Assembly: GCA_001873625.1 (NCBI GenBank)
Contig: MNZN01000008.1
Span: 62,001-126,000 of the forward strand
Origin: Candidatus Saccharibacteria bacterium CG2_30_41_52
GTDB taxonomy: Bacteria; Patescibacteriota; Saccharimonadia; Saccharimonadales; Saccharimonadaceae
Length of the DNA stretch: 64,000 nt
Reading direction: 5' to 3'
Part shown: positions 52,457-59,255 of the stretch, piece after piece
How positions within the stretch are numbered: position 1 is the first letter of the stretch
Layout: every line of letters starts with the position of its first letter
Position numbers and translations under genes: made by a program
The notes under the pieces: generated by a model
What the model was told of the DNA's origin: nothing
What the model saw: only the letters and a program-made list of their open reading frames with translations
The model's database searches: none

Positions 52457-53191
52457 ATGAATAATAAAATTCTTGTAGTGAAATATGGGTCTAGTAGTTT
52501 ATCTGGTGTGGATGGTTTGGATGTTGCCAAAATATCCGGCTATGCCGCAAAAATCAAATATTTAAGTGATAATTATATGATTGCAATCGTTAGTTCGGGT
52601 GCAGTTGTAGCTGGGAAATCAATAATAGGCAATGGTGGCTCGTCTGACGCTACAATAAATGCTATGGTCGGATCGGCTGCGCTAGTTGTCGCTTGGCAAA
52701 ACGCCTTAAGGGCGCATGGGTTGACCGCTGGTCAGATATTGGTGACGTATAGTGATATTGCCGATAAAGTTGAAGGAAATCGCTTGCGAAGTGTTATACA
52801 TAACAACTTAGCAAAAGGCGTAATACCAATAATCAATGAAAATGACGTGTTGAGCGACATTGAATTAGCTAGACTAAGTTATGGTGGCGACAATGATGGA
52901 TTAGCCTATAAGATTGCTGTTACAATTGGCGCCGACGAATTGTTATTGCTTACTAATGTTGACGGTTTGTTGGATGAGAATAATACGGTTATTAACGAAA
53001 TTAGTTTGAGTGAGCTGGACAAGTTTACAGGTTTAGCTAATGGCAAATCTGATAGCGGCAAGGGGGGGATGCTGTCTAAAATTAAAGCCGCCGTCTCAGC
53101 TGGCGAAGCTGGAGTCTCAGCCCATATCGGTAATGCCAACGCGGACTACCGATTAATGCTTGCTCGGGAACTTGGTACTCATATTAAATAA
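52457..53191 (+). CDS. Amino-acid kinase, glutamate 5-kinase type without PUA domain
   Basis: 244 aa. ILVVKYGSSSL, SSGAVVAGK, NENDVLS, YGGDNDGLAYK, LLLLTNVDGLLDE and GGMLSKIKAA follow the glutamate 5-kinase pattern (ProB core). The C-terminal PUA domain is missing, and no proA or proC is in the window, so proline synthesis is not evident. The start ATG 52457 follows GATAGGTGA. Phosphorylation of glutamate or another small acid is possible. Confidence 0.75.
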   Translation: MNNKILVVKYGSSSLSGVDGLDVAKISGYAAKIKYLSDNYMIAIVSSGAVVAGKSIIGNGGSSDATINAMVGSAALVVAWQNALRAHGLTAGQILVTYSDIADKVEGNRLRSVIHNNLAKGVIPIINENDVLSDIELARLSYGGDNDGLAYKIAVTIGADELLLLTNVDGLLDENNTVINEISLSELDKFTGLANGKSDSGKGGMLSKIKAAVSAGEAGVSAHIGNANADYRLMLARELGTHIK

Positions 53192-53222
53192 ACAAAAAAC
53201 GCTAGATTTAGCGTTTTTTGTT
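53191..53222. terminator. Symmetrical bidirectional terminator
   Basis: AACAAAAAACGCTA-GATT-TAGCGTTTTTTGTT is fully palindromic outside the loop and works on both strands, ending the kinase gene (+) and the microprotein gene (-). Confidence 0.93.
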
Positions 53223-53241
53223 TATAGCATGTAGTATTGAA

Positions 53242-53304
53242 CTACTTCTTAACAACTTTTTTAGGTTTCTTGACTTCTTTTTTAGGTTTTCCTGCGCCTT
53301 TCAT
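53242..53304 (-). CDS. 20-aa lysine-rich microprotein with its own promoter and terminator
   Basis: Below the ORF track's size limit. On the minus strand, ATG follows AGAAAGGA by 6 nt and encodes MKGAGKPKKEVKKPKKVVKK, then TAG. Half of the residues are lysine. Upstream is TTTACA-N17-AATAAT, a plausible promoter, and 20 nt behind the stop lies the bidirectional terminator. The complete set of signals around so short a frame makes it a likely gene; nucleic-acid or ribosome binding would suit its charge, but is only a guess. The + strand ORF over it in the track is a shadow. Confidence 0.65.
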   Translation of the reverse strand: MKGAGKPKKEVKKPKKVVKK

Positions 53305-53429
53305 TGCGAATCCTTTCTGGAGGACTTATCCCATCCATGTAATTATTATTATTATGCTAATGGTTTAGAATGTAAATACCTAATCGATATTGTTTCTGCT
53401 TATCCTATAACTGTAGTAATATAGATTAT

Positions 53430-53861
53430 ATGATTACTTATTATACCGATGGTAGCTGCAGCCCGAACCCTGGTTCTGGTGGTTTTGCAGTTATAAAAGA
53501 AACAGAGACCGCAATTGTCGGTAGTGAGCAAATGTCGACAAATATTAGAATGGAAGGTCGCGCAATAATTGAGGCCTTGAATGATGCCAACGGTGAGCCT
53601 TGTCGAATCTATAGCGACAGCGAATTTTGGGTTAATGTTATCACCAAATGGGGCGTTAGCTGGGAGGCACGAGGCTGGACTAAAAAAGGTAGTGAAATTA
53701 AAAACTTGGATTTAGTCAAAGAAGTCTATGAATTATACAAAAAATCACAAGCTCAATTAATCTGGGTACGCGGACATAATGGTACGCTAAATAATGAGTT
53801 GGCTGACATATGGGCTAACAAAGCTCGTGAAGAAAGATTATTCGGTAAAGTTTTGTTATAA
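53430..53861 (+). CDS. rnhA: Ribonuclease HI
   Basis: Degrades RNA in RNA-DNA hybrids. 143 aa. The DEDD residues are visible: D7 (YYTDGSC), E42 (RMEGRAI), D63 (IYSDSEF) and D126 (NNELADIWAN); the conserved His is in VRGHNG. A TAATAT box ends 8 nt before the ATG, so probably leaderless. Confidence 0.95.
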   Translation: MITYYTDGSCSPNPGSGGFAVIKETETAIVGSEQMSTNIRMEGRAIIEALNDANGEPCRIYSDSEFWVNVITKWGVSWEARGWTKKGSEIKNLDLVKEVYELYKKSQAQLIWVRGHNGTLNNELADIWANKAREERLFGKVLL

Positions 53862-53916
53862 ACTGTAGCCAAATCGTCCTCAAAACATAATTTTAAATTT
53901 GAACAAAGGGTAATAA

Positions 53917-54894
53917 ATGGAAACACCAAACGAACCGACCGATATTTTTTTGTGGGCAAATAATATAGATGGAATTAAAAAAGAATTAGAAGTTGAATTC
54001 TTTTTGTTCAATAAACATTACACCCCATATACGACAAGTTTTAATAGTGAACTTAACGCACAAATCAAACCATTGTTTTTATACGATTTGATTAATTTTG
54101 TAACTATGGGTGCTGGTACTGGATTATCGGTTCGTGATTTCGAGTTGTCTGAGAGTGAAGATAATGTGCTACTTCGTACTGATTTGGAAAAAGTCGGCCG
54201 AGCTGAGACATTATTACATCTGATTGAGCATCAGCGCAGTGACATCGTGGAATTTAGCGAACAGGATCACGAATTCAAGAAGATTAAGGGTATTATTGCA
54301 CGTTTTACTCATAAAGATTCTAAAAAACCCTTCTATGCGATTAAACAAATATCACAAGGTCAGGTGTTAAAAGGTTCAACCGCTTGGGAATTCCGCGATG
54401 GCAAATTTGGTGCCTTTCAAGCCGAAGTTGGGCTAAAAATACCACCAGATAATCAAGTTTTGATTATTGATAAGGATATCTTTGTATTCAGTCAAAATAA
54501 ATTTGAGCGACTCTTTAATTATGATTATAAAAAACAAGCGCTGGCTGATTTGAAAGTTGCCGAGATTGAAAAACAATTTCGCCTCAGTTTCCCGGATGGA
54601 CTTGATCTGCAATCAATGGTCGCGGAACGCAAAAAAACCATCAACAAATTGCAAAAAATTGAAATCGGCGCGATTACTCAAGAGCAGGTGATTGAATATG
54701 CTGATGGCATGCAATTAGACTTAATGACCGATGATACTAGCGCAATTATCATTATGGACGGCAACGACCTGGATACATTTGTAAACCTAATTAACGAAGA
54801 TTACATTGCCAGTGAAATTACTGGACGCCGTTACGAAGTAAAAAGCAAAAAACTTCTTGATGACCCTGATGGTGAGCCACCAAGAGCTATGTAA
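53917..54894 (+). CDS. DUF4868-like protein (KwaB-like)
   Basis: 325 aa, soluble, no signal peptide. The segment KIPPDNQVLIIDKDIFVFSQ followed by NKFERLFNYDYKKQALADLK matches the core of DUF4868, the domain of KwaB in the Kiwa anti-phage system, and the length is close to KwaB (about 315 aa). Ribosome site AAAGGG. The next gene, 37 nt downstream, is a small membrane protein, and Kiwa also pairs a membrane protein (KwaA) with KwaB, but this neighbour looks like a PQ-loop protein, not KwaA. Assignment is from memory of the family and needs a profile search. Confidence 0.65.
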   Translation: METPNEPTDIFLWANNIDGIKKELEVEFFLFNKHYTPYTTSFNSELNAQIKPLFLYDLINFVTMGAGTGLSVRDFELSESEDNVLLRTDLEKVGRAETLLHLIEHQRSDIVEFSEQDHEFKKIKGIIARFTHKDSKKPFYAIKQISQGQVLKGSTAWEFRDGKFGAFQAEVGLKIPPDNQVLIIDKDIFVFSQNKFERLFNYDYKKQALADLKVAEIEKQFRLSFPDGLDLQSMVAERKKTINKLQKIEIGAITQEQVIEYADGMQLDLMTDDTSAIIIMDGNDLDTFVNLINEDYIASEITGRRYEVKSKKLLDDPDGEPPRAM

Positions 54895-54931
54895 CTAGAG
54901 TATATTAATAATAAGGATTGCGGATAAAATA

Positions 54932-55264
54932 ATGTCATTGGGTTTACATGTTCATCTAAAAAAATACGGAAAAGGTTCTGGTGTATTTAGATATATACAC
55001 AAAAATAAATCAATCCGTCTGCTAGATAAATGGATCATGGTAATTGGTATTTTGTCGCCTATTATGACCATACCTCAGATTATTGAAATATGTGTCAATC
55101 AAGATGCTAACGGAGTCTCAGTCGTGACATGGTCTATGTACGCGGTATTTGCTATATTTTGGTTACTTTACGGTATTGTTCATAAGTCACTCCCTTTAAT
55201 TATCAATAGCACTTTGTGGATATTTTTTGATATCTGTGTAGCTATATTGTCGATTGTGTATTAA
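54932..55264 (+). CDS. PQ-loop (SemiSWEET-like) three-helix membrane protein
   Basis: 110 aa. After a polar, basic N-terminus of about 30 residues come three helices. The first has MTIPQIIEI, the PQ motif, and the second starts GVSVVTWSMYAVFAIFWLLYG, both typical of SemiSWEET sugar transporters, which dimerise. The N-terminal extension is longer than usual. Coupled by position to the DUF4868 gene. Confidence 0.8.
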   Translation: MSLGLHVHLKKYGKGSGVFRYIHKNKSIRLLDKWIMVIGILSPIMTIPQIIEICVNQDANGVSVVTWSMYAVFAIFWLLYGIVHKSLPLIINSTLWIFFDICVAILSIVY

Positions 55265-55303
55265 CCTGGTTGTATTTGTTAAGTAAATAGCTTCTTTCTG
55301 GGC

Positions 55304-55309
55304 TATAAT
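55304..55309 (+). promoter_or_regulatory. -10 hexamer of the Pif1-like helicase gene
   Basis: TATAAT ends 7 nt before ATG 55317; no ribosome site, so the mRNA is probably leaderless. Confidence 0.65.
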
Positions 55310-55316
55310 AGGCTTA

Positions 55317-56837
55317 ATGAAACAGGGGATGGCGCTCGAGATTATGCTTTCGGGAGAAAGCGTGTTGCTAACTGGTCCAGCAGGGGCCGGCAAGACTTTT
55401 GTTTTGAATCAATTTATTCGTATTGCTAAAAACGAAGGCAAACATGTATCCGTAACTGCCACAACGGGTCTTGCTGCGACTCACTTGGGCGGTAATACTA
55501 TCCATTCTTGGGCTGGAATCGGTATATCGGACGAAATTCACACTGGCTTTGCTGAAAATATGTCAAAAACTCGCCGCGAAATTATTGAAAAGACAGATGC
55601 GCTAATTATCGACGAGATTAGTATGATGCATGATTTTCGTCTGGATATGGTTGATCAAGTTTGTCGAATTGTACGCAAAAAAGACGAACCATTTGGTGGA
55701 ATTCAAATTATTATGTCTGGTGATTTTTTTCAACTACCACCAATTAATAGAGGTGATTCACGAGCTGGTGGATTTGTTGTCAACAGTAATGTTTGGCAAG
55801 AACTAGACCCAACAATTTGCTATCTAGAAGAACAGCATCGTCAGGATGATGAAGAGTTGCTGGATATTTTAAATGCGCTTCGTGCTGGCGAATTGCGCCG
55901 AAATCATGCCGAGACATTATTAGCGCGTGTTGGCGTTGAACCAGAAGGTGACGAATTGTTGACTGAACTACATACGGTAAATATCGATGTCGATAGGCTG
56001 AATGAAGCCAAGTTGGATTTGATAGAAGGTGACGAACTTTTTTATACACAGTCTACAACTGGCGGTAAAAATTATGTCGAAAGCTTGCAACGATCGGTCC
56101 TAGCGCCGGCAACTTTGCGACTAAAAAAAGGCGCTCTGGTGATGGCTATTAAAAACAGTTTGGACCGAAAATACGTCAACGGGAGTATTGGAACTGTGAT
56201 TGATTTCGAATCCGATACCGAGTATCCAATCGTTGAATTTAAGAGTGGAAAAGTCGTTACGATGTCGCCTGACACCTGGGAATTGCGAGACGGTGATAAA
56301 AAACGAGCCAGCATTACTCAAATTCCTTTGCGTTTAGCGTGGGCGATTACGGTCCATAAATCCCAGGGTATGACACTCGACGCCGCTCGAATTGATTTAC
56401 GAAAAGCCTTTGTTGAAGGTATGGGTTATGTGGCATTAAGCCGAGTAAAAAACTTGCACAACCTTTATTTATCTGGTATAAATCGCATGGCTTTGCAGGT
56501 TAGCCAGCAAGCCCAGGAAATTGATGTGACATTGCGTCATAAAGCGAGCAATGCATTAAAAAGATTCGCATATTTAGAAGAAGCAGCCAAAAATCGCAAG
56601 ACTGAAATATTGAAAAAACCTGCCAAAAAGGCAAGTGGTTGGGCTGATAAAATAGCCAAAATGCGCGAAACTCATCCTAACGCCTATAAGCCATGGGAAC
56701 CAAAACAAGATAGTTTACTAAAAGAAAAGTTCCAAAATGGCGCAACTATTAAAGAGTTAAGTAAACTATTGGGGCGTCACGAAGGGTCTATTACGATGCG
56801 TTTACAAAAACATTTTGGCGAAGACATCATCCTATAG
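55317..56837 (+). CDS. Pif1/RecD-like ATP-dependent DNA helicase with C-terminal DNA-binding tail
   Basis: 506 aa superfamily 1B helicase. Walker A GPAGAGKT (about 20-27), ATTGLAATHLGG, Walker B LIIDEISMM, MSGDFFQLPP, and the C-terminal TVHKSQGMTLD and GYVALSRVKNLHNL motifs. After residue 430 a basic linker (KKPAKKASGW) leads to a helix-turn-helix-like tail (TIKELSKLLGRHEGSITMRL) found in bacterial Pif1-like proteins. Likely resolves structured DNA or replication blocks. Confidence 0.93.
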   Translation: MKQGMALEIMLSGESVLLTGPAGAGKTFVLNQFIRIAKNEGKHVSVTATTGLAATHLGGNTIHSWAGIGISDEIHTGFAENMSKTRREIIEKTDALIIDEISMMHDFRLDMVDQVCRIVRKKDEPFGGIQIIMSGDFFQLPPINRGDSRAGGFVVNSNVWQELDPTICYLEEQHRQDDEELLDILNALRAGELRRNHAETLLARVGVEPEGDELLTELHTVNIDVDRLNEAKLDLIEGDELFYTQSTTGGKNYVESLQRSVLAPATLRLKKGALVMAIKNSLDRKYVNGSIGTVIDFESDTEYPIVEFKSGKVVTMSPDTWELRDGDKKRASITQIPLRLAWAITVHKSQGMTLDAARIDLRKAFVEGMGYVALSRVKNLHNLYLSGINRMALQVSQQAQEIDVTLRHKASNALKRFAYLEEAAKNRKTEILKKPAKKASGWADKIAKMRETHPNAYKPWEPKQDSLLKEKFQNGATIKELSKLLGRHEGSITMRLQKHFGEDIIL

Positions 56838-56839
56838 CC

Positions 56840-56925
56840 TGGCTATTAGCTATTGGAATTTGGAATAAGGCAGATTGAATTAGTATTATTAGCTATCTTC
56901 CAATAGCAATATTCCAATAGCCAAC
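56840..56925. repeat. Inverted GCTATTGGAAT-type repeats
   Basis: GGCTATTAGCTATTGGAATT on one side and CCAATAGCAATATTCCAATAGCC-like words on the other form an interrupted inverted repeat just behind the helicase gene. It is built from short repeated words rather than a single long stem. There is no T-run. Confidence 0.6.
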
Positions 56926-56947
56926 TCATCCCTGTTATCATAAGCAC

Positions 56948-56969
56948 TTATTCACAGTTCTGTGGATAA
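56948..56969 (+). promoter_or_regulatory. Two facing DnaA-box-like 9-mers
   Basis: TTATTCACA (one mismatch to TTATCCACA) is followed 4 nt later by TGTGGATAA, the exact reverse complement of the consensus. Position is upstream of the dcw cluster, not next to dnaA, so control of division genes or titration is more likely than an origin. Confidence 0.5.
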
Positions 56970-57058
56970 CCGTGGGTCACACATTTAAAATTATGATATT
57001 TGGGGCTTGAAGTGAGTAATAGTGGGTAGTATAGTTAGACCCAGTGGAAAGCAGTGGG
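56962..57058 (+). promoter_or_regulatory. MraZ operator: three pairs of GTGGG-type boxes
   Basis: GTGGATAACCGTGGG, GTGAGTAATAGTGGG and GTGGAAAGCAGTGGG each have two boxes exactly 10 bp apart, starting at 56962, 57012 and 57044. This is the known spacing of MraZ recognition repeats (TGGGN separated by 5 nt), placed 70-170 bp upstream of mraZ. The first pair overlaps the DnaA-like box. Autoregulation of the dcw operon is expected from the family. Confidence 0.8.
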
Positions 57059-57130
57059 TAACACCACAACAAAAACAAAAAAACCACTAAAAATAATAAC
57101 TAAGCGGAGCCAAACAAGGAAGCACCCCAT

Positions 57131-57502
57131 ATGGCAAGCATAGATTATTTCGAACGAAAGCTTGACGACAAGCGCCGGTTAACGATACCGGTTGAACTTC
57201 GAAATGAATTTGCTACCGGTGTTGTGCTAACTAGAGGCTTTGGCCAGTACCTACATCTTTATCCGAAACAAGTTTGGGATAGGGAAGTTGAACCGTCACT
57301 GGGCGGCGGCATTTTTGACGAGAGAATAGCTGACCTTACAGTACGATTTAGGCGAGGCAAAACCGAGGCAGAACTTGACCAAAAACAGGGTCGAGTAATA
57401 GTCGAGCAGCACCTGCTTGATTATGCCGGGATTGACAAGCAGCTGGTTGCGATCAGGGTAGGCGTCTATTGGCGCATAATGAAACCCGACGCCGAAGTTT
57501 AA
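57131..57502 (+). CDS. mraZ: Transcriptional regulator MraZ
   Basis: 123 aa, somewhat shorter than the usual 140-150. Two SpoVT/AbrB-type repeats are visible: YFERKLDDKRRLTIPVELR at the start and ELDQKQGRVIVEQHLLDYAGI in the second half; each carries the family basic/loop pattern. Forms a ring that binds GTGGG repeats, which occur three times in pairs in its promoter region. Ribosome site AAGGA. First gene of the dcw cluster. Confidence 0.95.
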   Translation: MASIDYFERKLDDKRRLTIPVELRNEFATGVVLTRGFGQYLHLYPKQVWDREVEPSLGGGIFDERIADLTVRFRRGKTEAELDQKQGRVIVEQHLLDYAGIDKQLVAIRVGVYWRIMKPDAEV

Positions 57503-57556
57503 AAAACATCCACCACGTACTTTAACAATTTGATGAACTGAAACAATAAACGGAAA

Positions 57557-57816
57557 CTCTCGAGATCAACTATCTGGTAGTTAGGCAGTGGGCTACGGAA
57601 CCACATTAAAAAACCGCGCACCTTGTTTACAAAAAAACACACCTCCCAAAAAAAACTCCACCTCACACATAAGTCTCTCAACCGAATGATTGCAAACAGT
57701 AGACTGTGATTTGCCTCTGGCAACCACTACTTGATCGTTCGGACACTTATAAATCAAAAACAAACACACCAAAAAAAACAAACAGCCATAGCTACCAGTT
57801 AGGTGATCTCGAATCG
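57557..57816. other. Structured non-coding region G between mraZ and rsmH (long hairpin with A/C-rich single strands)
   Basis: The 339 bp between mraZ and rsmH carry no gene. TCGAGATCAACTATCTGGTA near the start pairs with TACCAGTTAGGTGATCTCGA near the end, with few mismatches. Inside, ACATAAGT.../...ACTTAT and CCGAATGAT / ATCGTTCGG form a second stem. Between the stems lies an A/C-rich stretch with repeated CACCT words (GCACCTTG, ACACCTCCC, CCACCTCAC), complementary to ribosome sites. It could be a leader element for rsmH or an independent RNA. The minus-strand ORFs in the track here are shadows. Confidence 0.6.
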
Positions 57817-57841
57817 TCCACTATGTTATCATAAGGGACGA

Positions 57842-58738
57842 ATGAGTAAAGAACAGACCCCAAACAATTTGTTACATGTTCCAGTTTTGCTTGAAGCGAC
57901 GCTTGAATCATTAAGCCCGACAGAAGGAGAGAGCTATCTCGATCTGACTGCTGGGTATGGTGGGCATGCTAATCGTATTTTGAATATTACTGGTAATTAT
58001 GCCGAATCTGTCTTGGTTGATCGTGACGACTATGCGGTAAAACGCCTGGAAGCATTTTCAGACAAGGGGACGAGGCTTCTGCATACTGATTTTGTTGCTG
58101 CCGCAAGGCAGTTGATCGAAGAGGGGCAGAAATTTAACATAGTATTAGTTGATTTGGGGATGTCATCACCACAACTCGATCAGTTCGAGCGAGGGTTTTC
58201 CTTTACAAACAGTGGCCCGCTAGATATGCGAATGGACCGACGCCAGGCTAGAAGCGCACATACGCTTGCAAACACCGCTTCGGAACAGGAACTAACGCGT
58301 ATCATTACCGAATACGGCGAAGAGCCGCTAGGTTTAGCTAAGACAATTGCTAAGGCGATTGTCGTTAACAGACCACTGTCTATGACTGGAGAACTCGCCG
58401 ACCTGATAAAACACTCATATCGTGGCAAATGGAAAAAAATCCATCCAGCCACACGCACCTTTCAAGCACTCCGGATTGCAGTCAACGATGAGCTACGGCA
58501 AATCGAAGACTTGTTGCCACTCTTGCCCGACCTATTAAAACCAGGCGGGCGAGTGGGCATCATTAGCTTTCACAGCCTAGAGGACCGTTTAGTCAAAAGA
58601 TATTTCAAAGATCAATTTGACGAAGGACTCGAAGCCGTATTGCAGCCATTGACCAAAAAGCCAATCGCAGGGGATATTTACGACGTTCACAACCCGCGTG
58701 CACGCAGCAGTAAGTTACGTGTCGCAGTGAAAAAATAA
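57842..58738 (+). CDS. rsmH: 16S rRNA C1402 N4-methyltransferase RsmH (MraW)
   Basis: About 298 aa starting at ATG 57842 (MSKEQTPNNLLHVPVLLEAT), chosen over the track's upstream start because HVPVLL normally begins about 10 residues in. SAM motif YLDLTAGYGGH, VDLGMSSPQLDQFERGFSF, DMRMD and the C-terminal GIISFHSLEDRLVKRYF are all present. A TATCAT box ends 9 nt before the ATG. Confidence 0.96.
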   Translation: MSKEQTPNNLLHVPVLLEATLESLSPTEGESYLDLTAGYGGHANRILNITGNYAESVLVDRDDYAVKRLEAFSDKGTRLLHTDFVAAARQLIEEGQKFNIVLVDLGMSSPQLDQFERGFSFTNSGPLDMRMDRRQARSAHTLANTASEQELTRIITEYGEEPLGLAKTIAKAIVVNRPLSMTGELADLIKHSYRGKWKKIHPATRTFQALRIAVNDELRQIEDLLPLLPDLLKPGGRVGIISFHSLEDRLVKRYFKDQFDEGLEAVLQPLTKKPIAGDIYDVHNPRARSSKLRVAVKK

Positions 58739-58766
58739 AACAAACAAAAAGAAAGGGCAAAAAATT

Positions 58767-58832
58767 ATGCCAGTTCGAATAGCAGTACAATACGCAGACA
58801 TCGCACAGATCGTGACTGTTCGCGTTAAGTAA
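58767..58832 (+). CDS. Possible 21-aa protein in the dcw cluster
   Basis: Too short for the track. The ATG follows GAAAGGG with good spacing and encodes MPVRIAVQYADIAQIVTVRV plus K, then TAA. It lies between rsmH and the ftsL-like gene and is followed by a strong hairpin. No family is known to me; it could be a leader peptide or a real microprotein. Confidence 0.45.
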   Translation: MPVRIAVQYADIAQIVTVRVK

Positions 58833-58841
58833 CAATTATTA

Positions 58842-58862
58842 GCCCCGCCCCCTTGGCGGGGC
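58842..58862 (+). promoter_or_regulatory. GC-rich hairpin inside the dcw operon
   Basis: GCCCCGCC-CCCTT-GGCGGGGC is a perfect 8-bp stem, all G/C, not followed by a T-run. It sits between the 21-aa ORF and the ftsL-like gene and could stabilise or pause the transcript. On the minus strand it is followed by TAATAATTG, also not a T-run. Confidence 0.55.
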
Positions 58863-58897
58863 ACCAAAAACAAACATAAAAAGAAATTATATTAACA

Positions 58898-59248
58898 ATG
58901 TATTATCAACGTACCCAAAATTTTAGCAGTCGACGTCAGCAGAATTGGTCACGTAACCAAAATACTGTTGCTTTTGTTTCAGCTATCAAACTTGGACCTG
59001 TGACTCATACTGTGCTTGTTGCGCTGATGATTACGGTGCTTGGATTGATATATTTGACGCAAGCAACCCGCGCAACCAGCTATGACTACGAAACTCAAAA
59101 GATCGATAGTCAGATTGCAGAATTGAATACGCAAAAAAGCGATTTACAGATTGAAAATGCAAGGTTAACTGCGCTTCAAACCGTTAAAAACAGCAGTGTT
59201 GCTTCGACAATGGTTGCTCCAACTTCGACAAATTACGTTGCTCAATAG
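58898..59248 (+). CDS. ftsL: FtsL/FtsB-like division protein
   Basis: 116 aa. Cytoplasmic polar N-terminus, one transmembrane helix (VLVALMITVLGLIYLTQ) and an extracytoplasmic coiled coil (QKIDSQIAELNTQKSDLQIENARLTAL), the FtsL/FtsB/DivIC layout. Sequence alone does not separate these families; position between rsmH and ftsI points to FtsL, which with FtsB and FtsQ activates FtsWI. The coiled coil is short. Confidence 0.8.
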   Translation: MYYQRTQNFSSRRQQNWSRNQNTVAFVSAIKLGPVTHTVLVALMITVLGLIYLTQATRATSYDYETQKIDSQIAELNTQKSDLQIENARLTALQTVKNSSVASTMVAPTSTNYVAQ

Positions 59249-59255
59249 GGCGCTT

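Noticed and set aside
53218-53424. 68-aa + strand ORF rich in F and L
   Set aside because: It is the antisense image of the lysine-rich microprotein, has no ribosome site and starts at the terminator.
56948-56969. Replication origin at the DnaA-like boxes
   Set aside because: Only two boxes, no dnaA or dnaN nearby, and no clear AT-rich unwinding element beyond background.
57499-57781. Two minus-strand ORFs in the mraZ-rsmH gap
   Set aside because: They are low-complexity F/V/L translations of an A/C-rich region, without start signals; the region looks like structured RNA instead.
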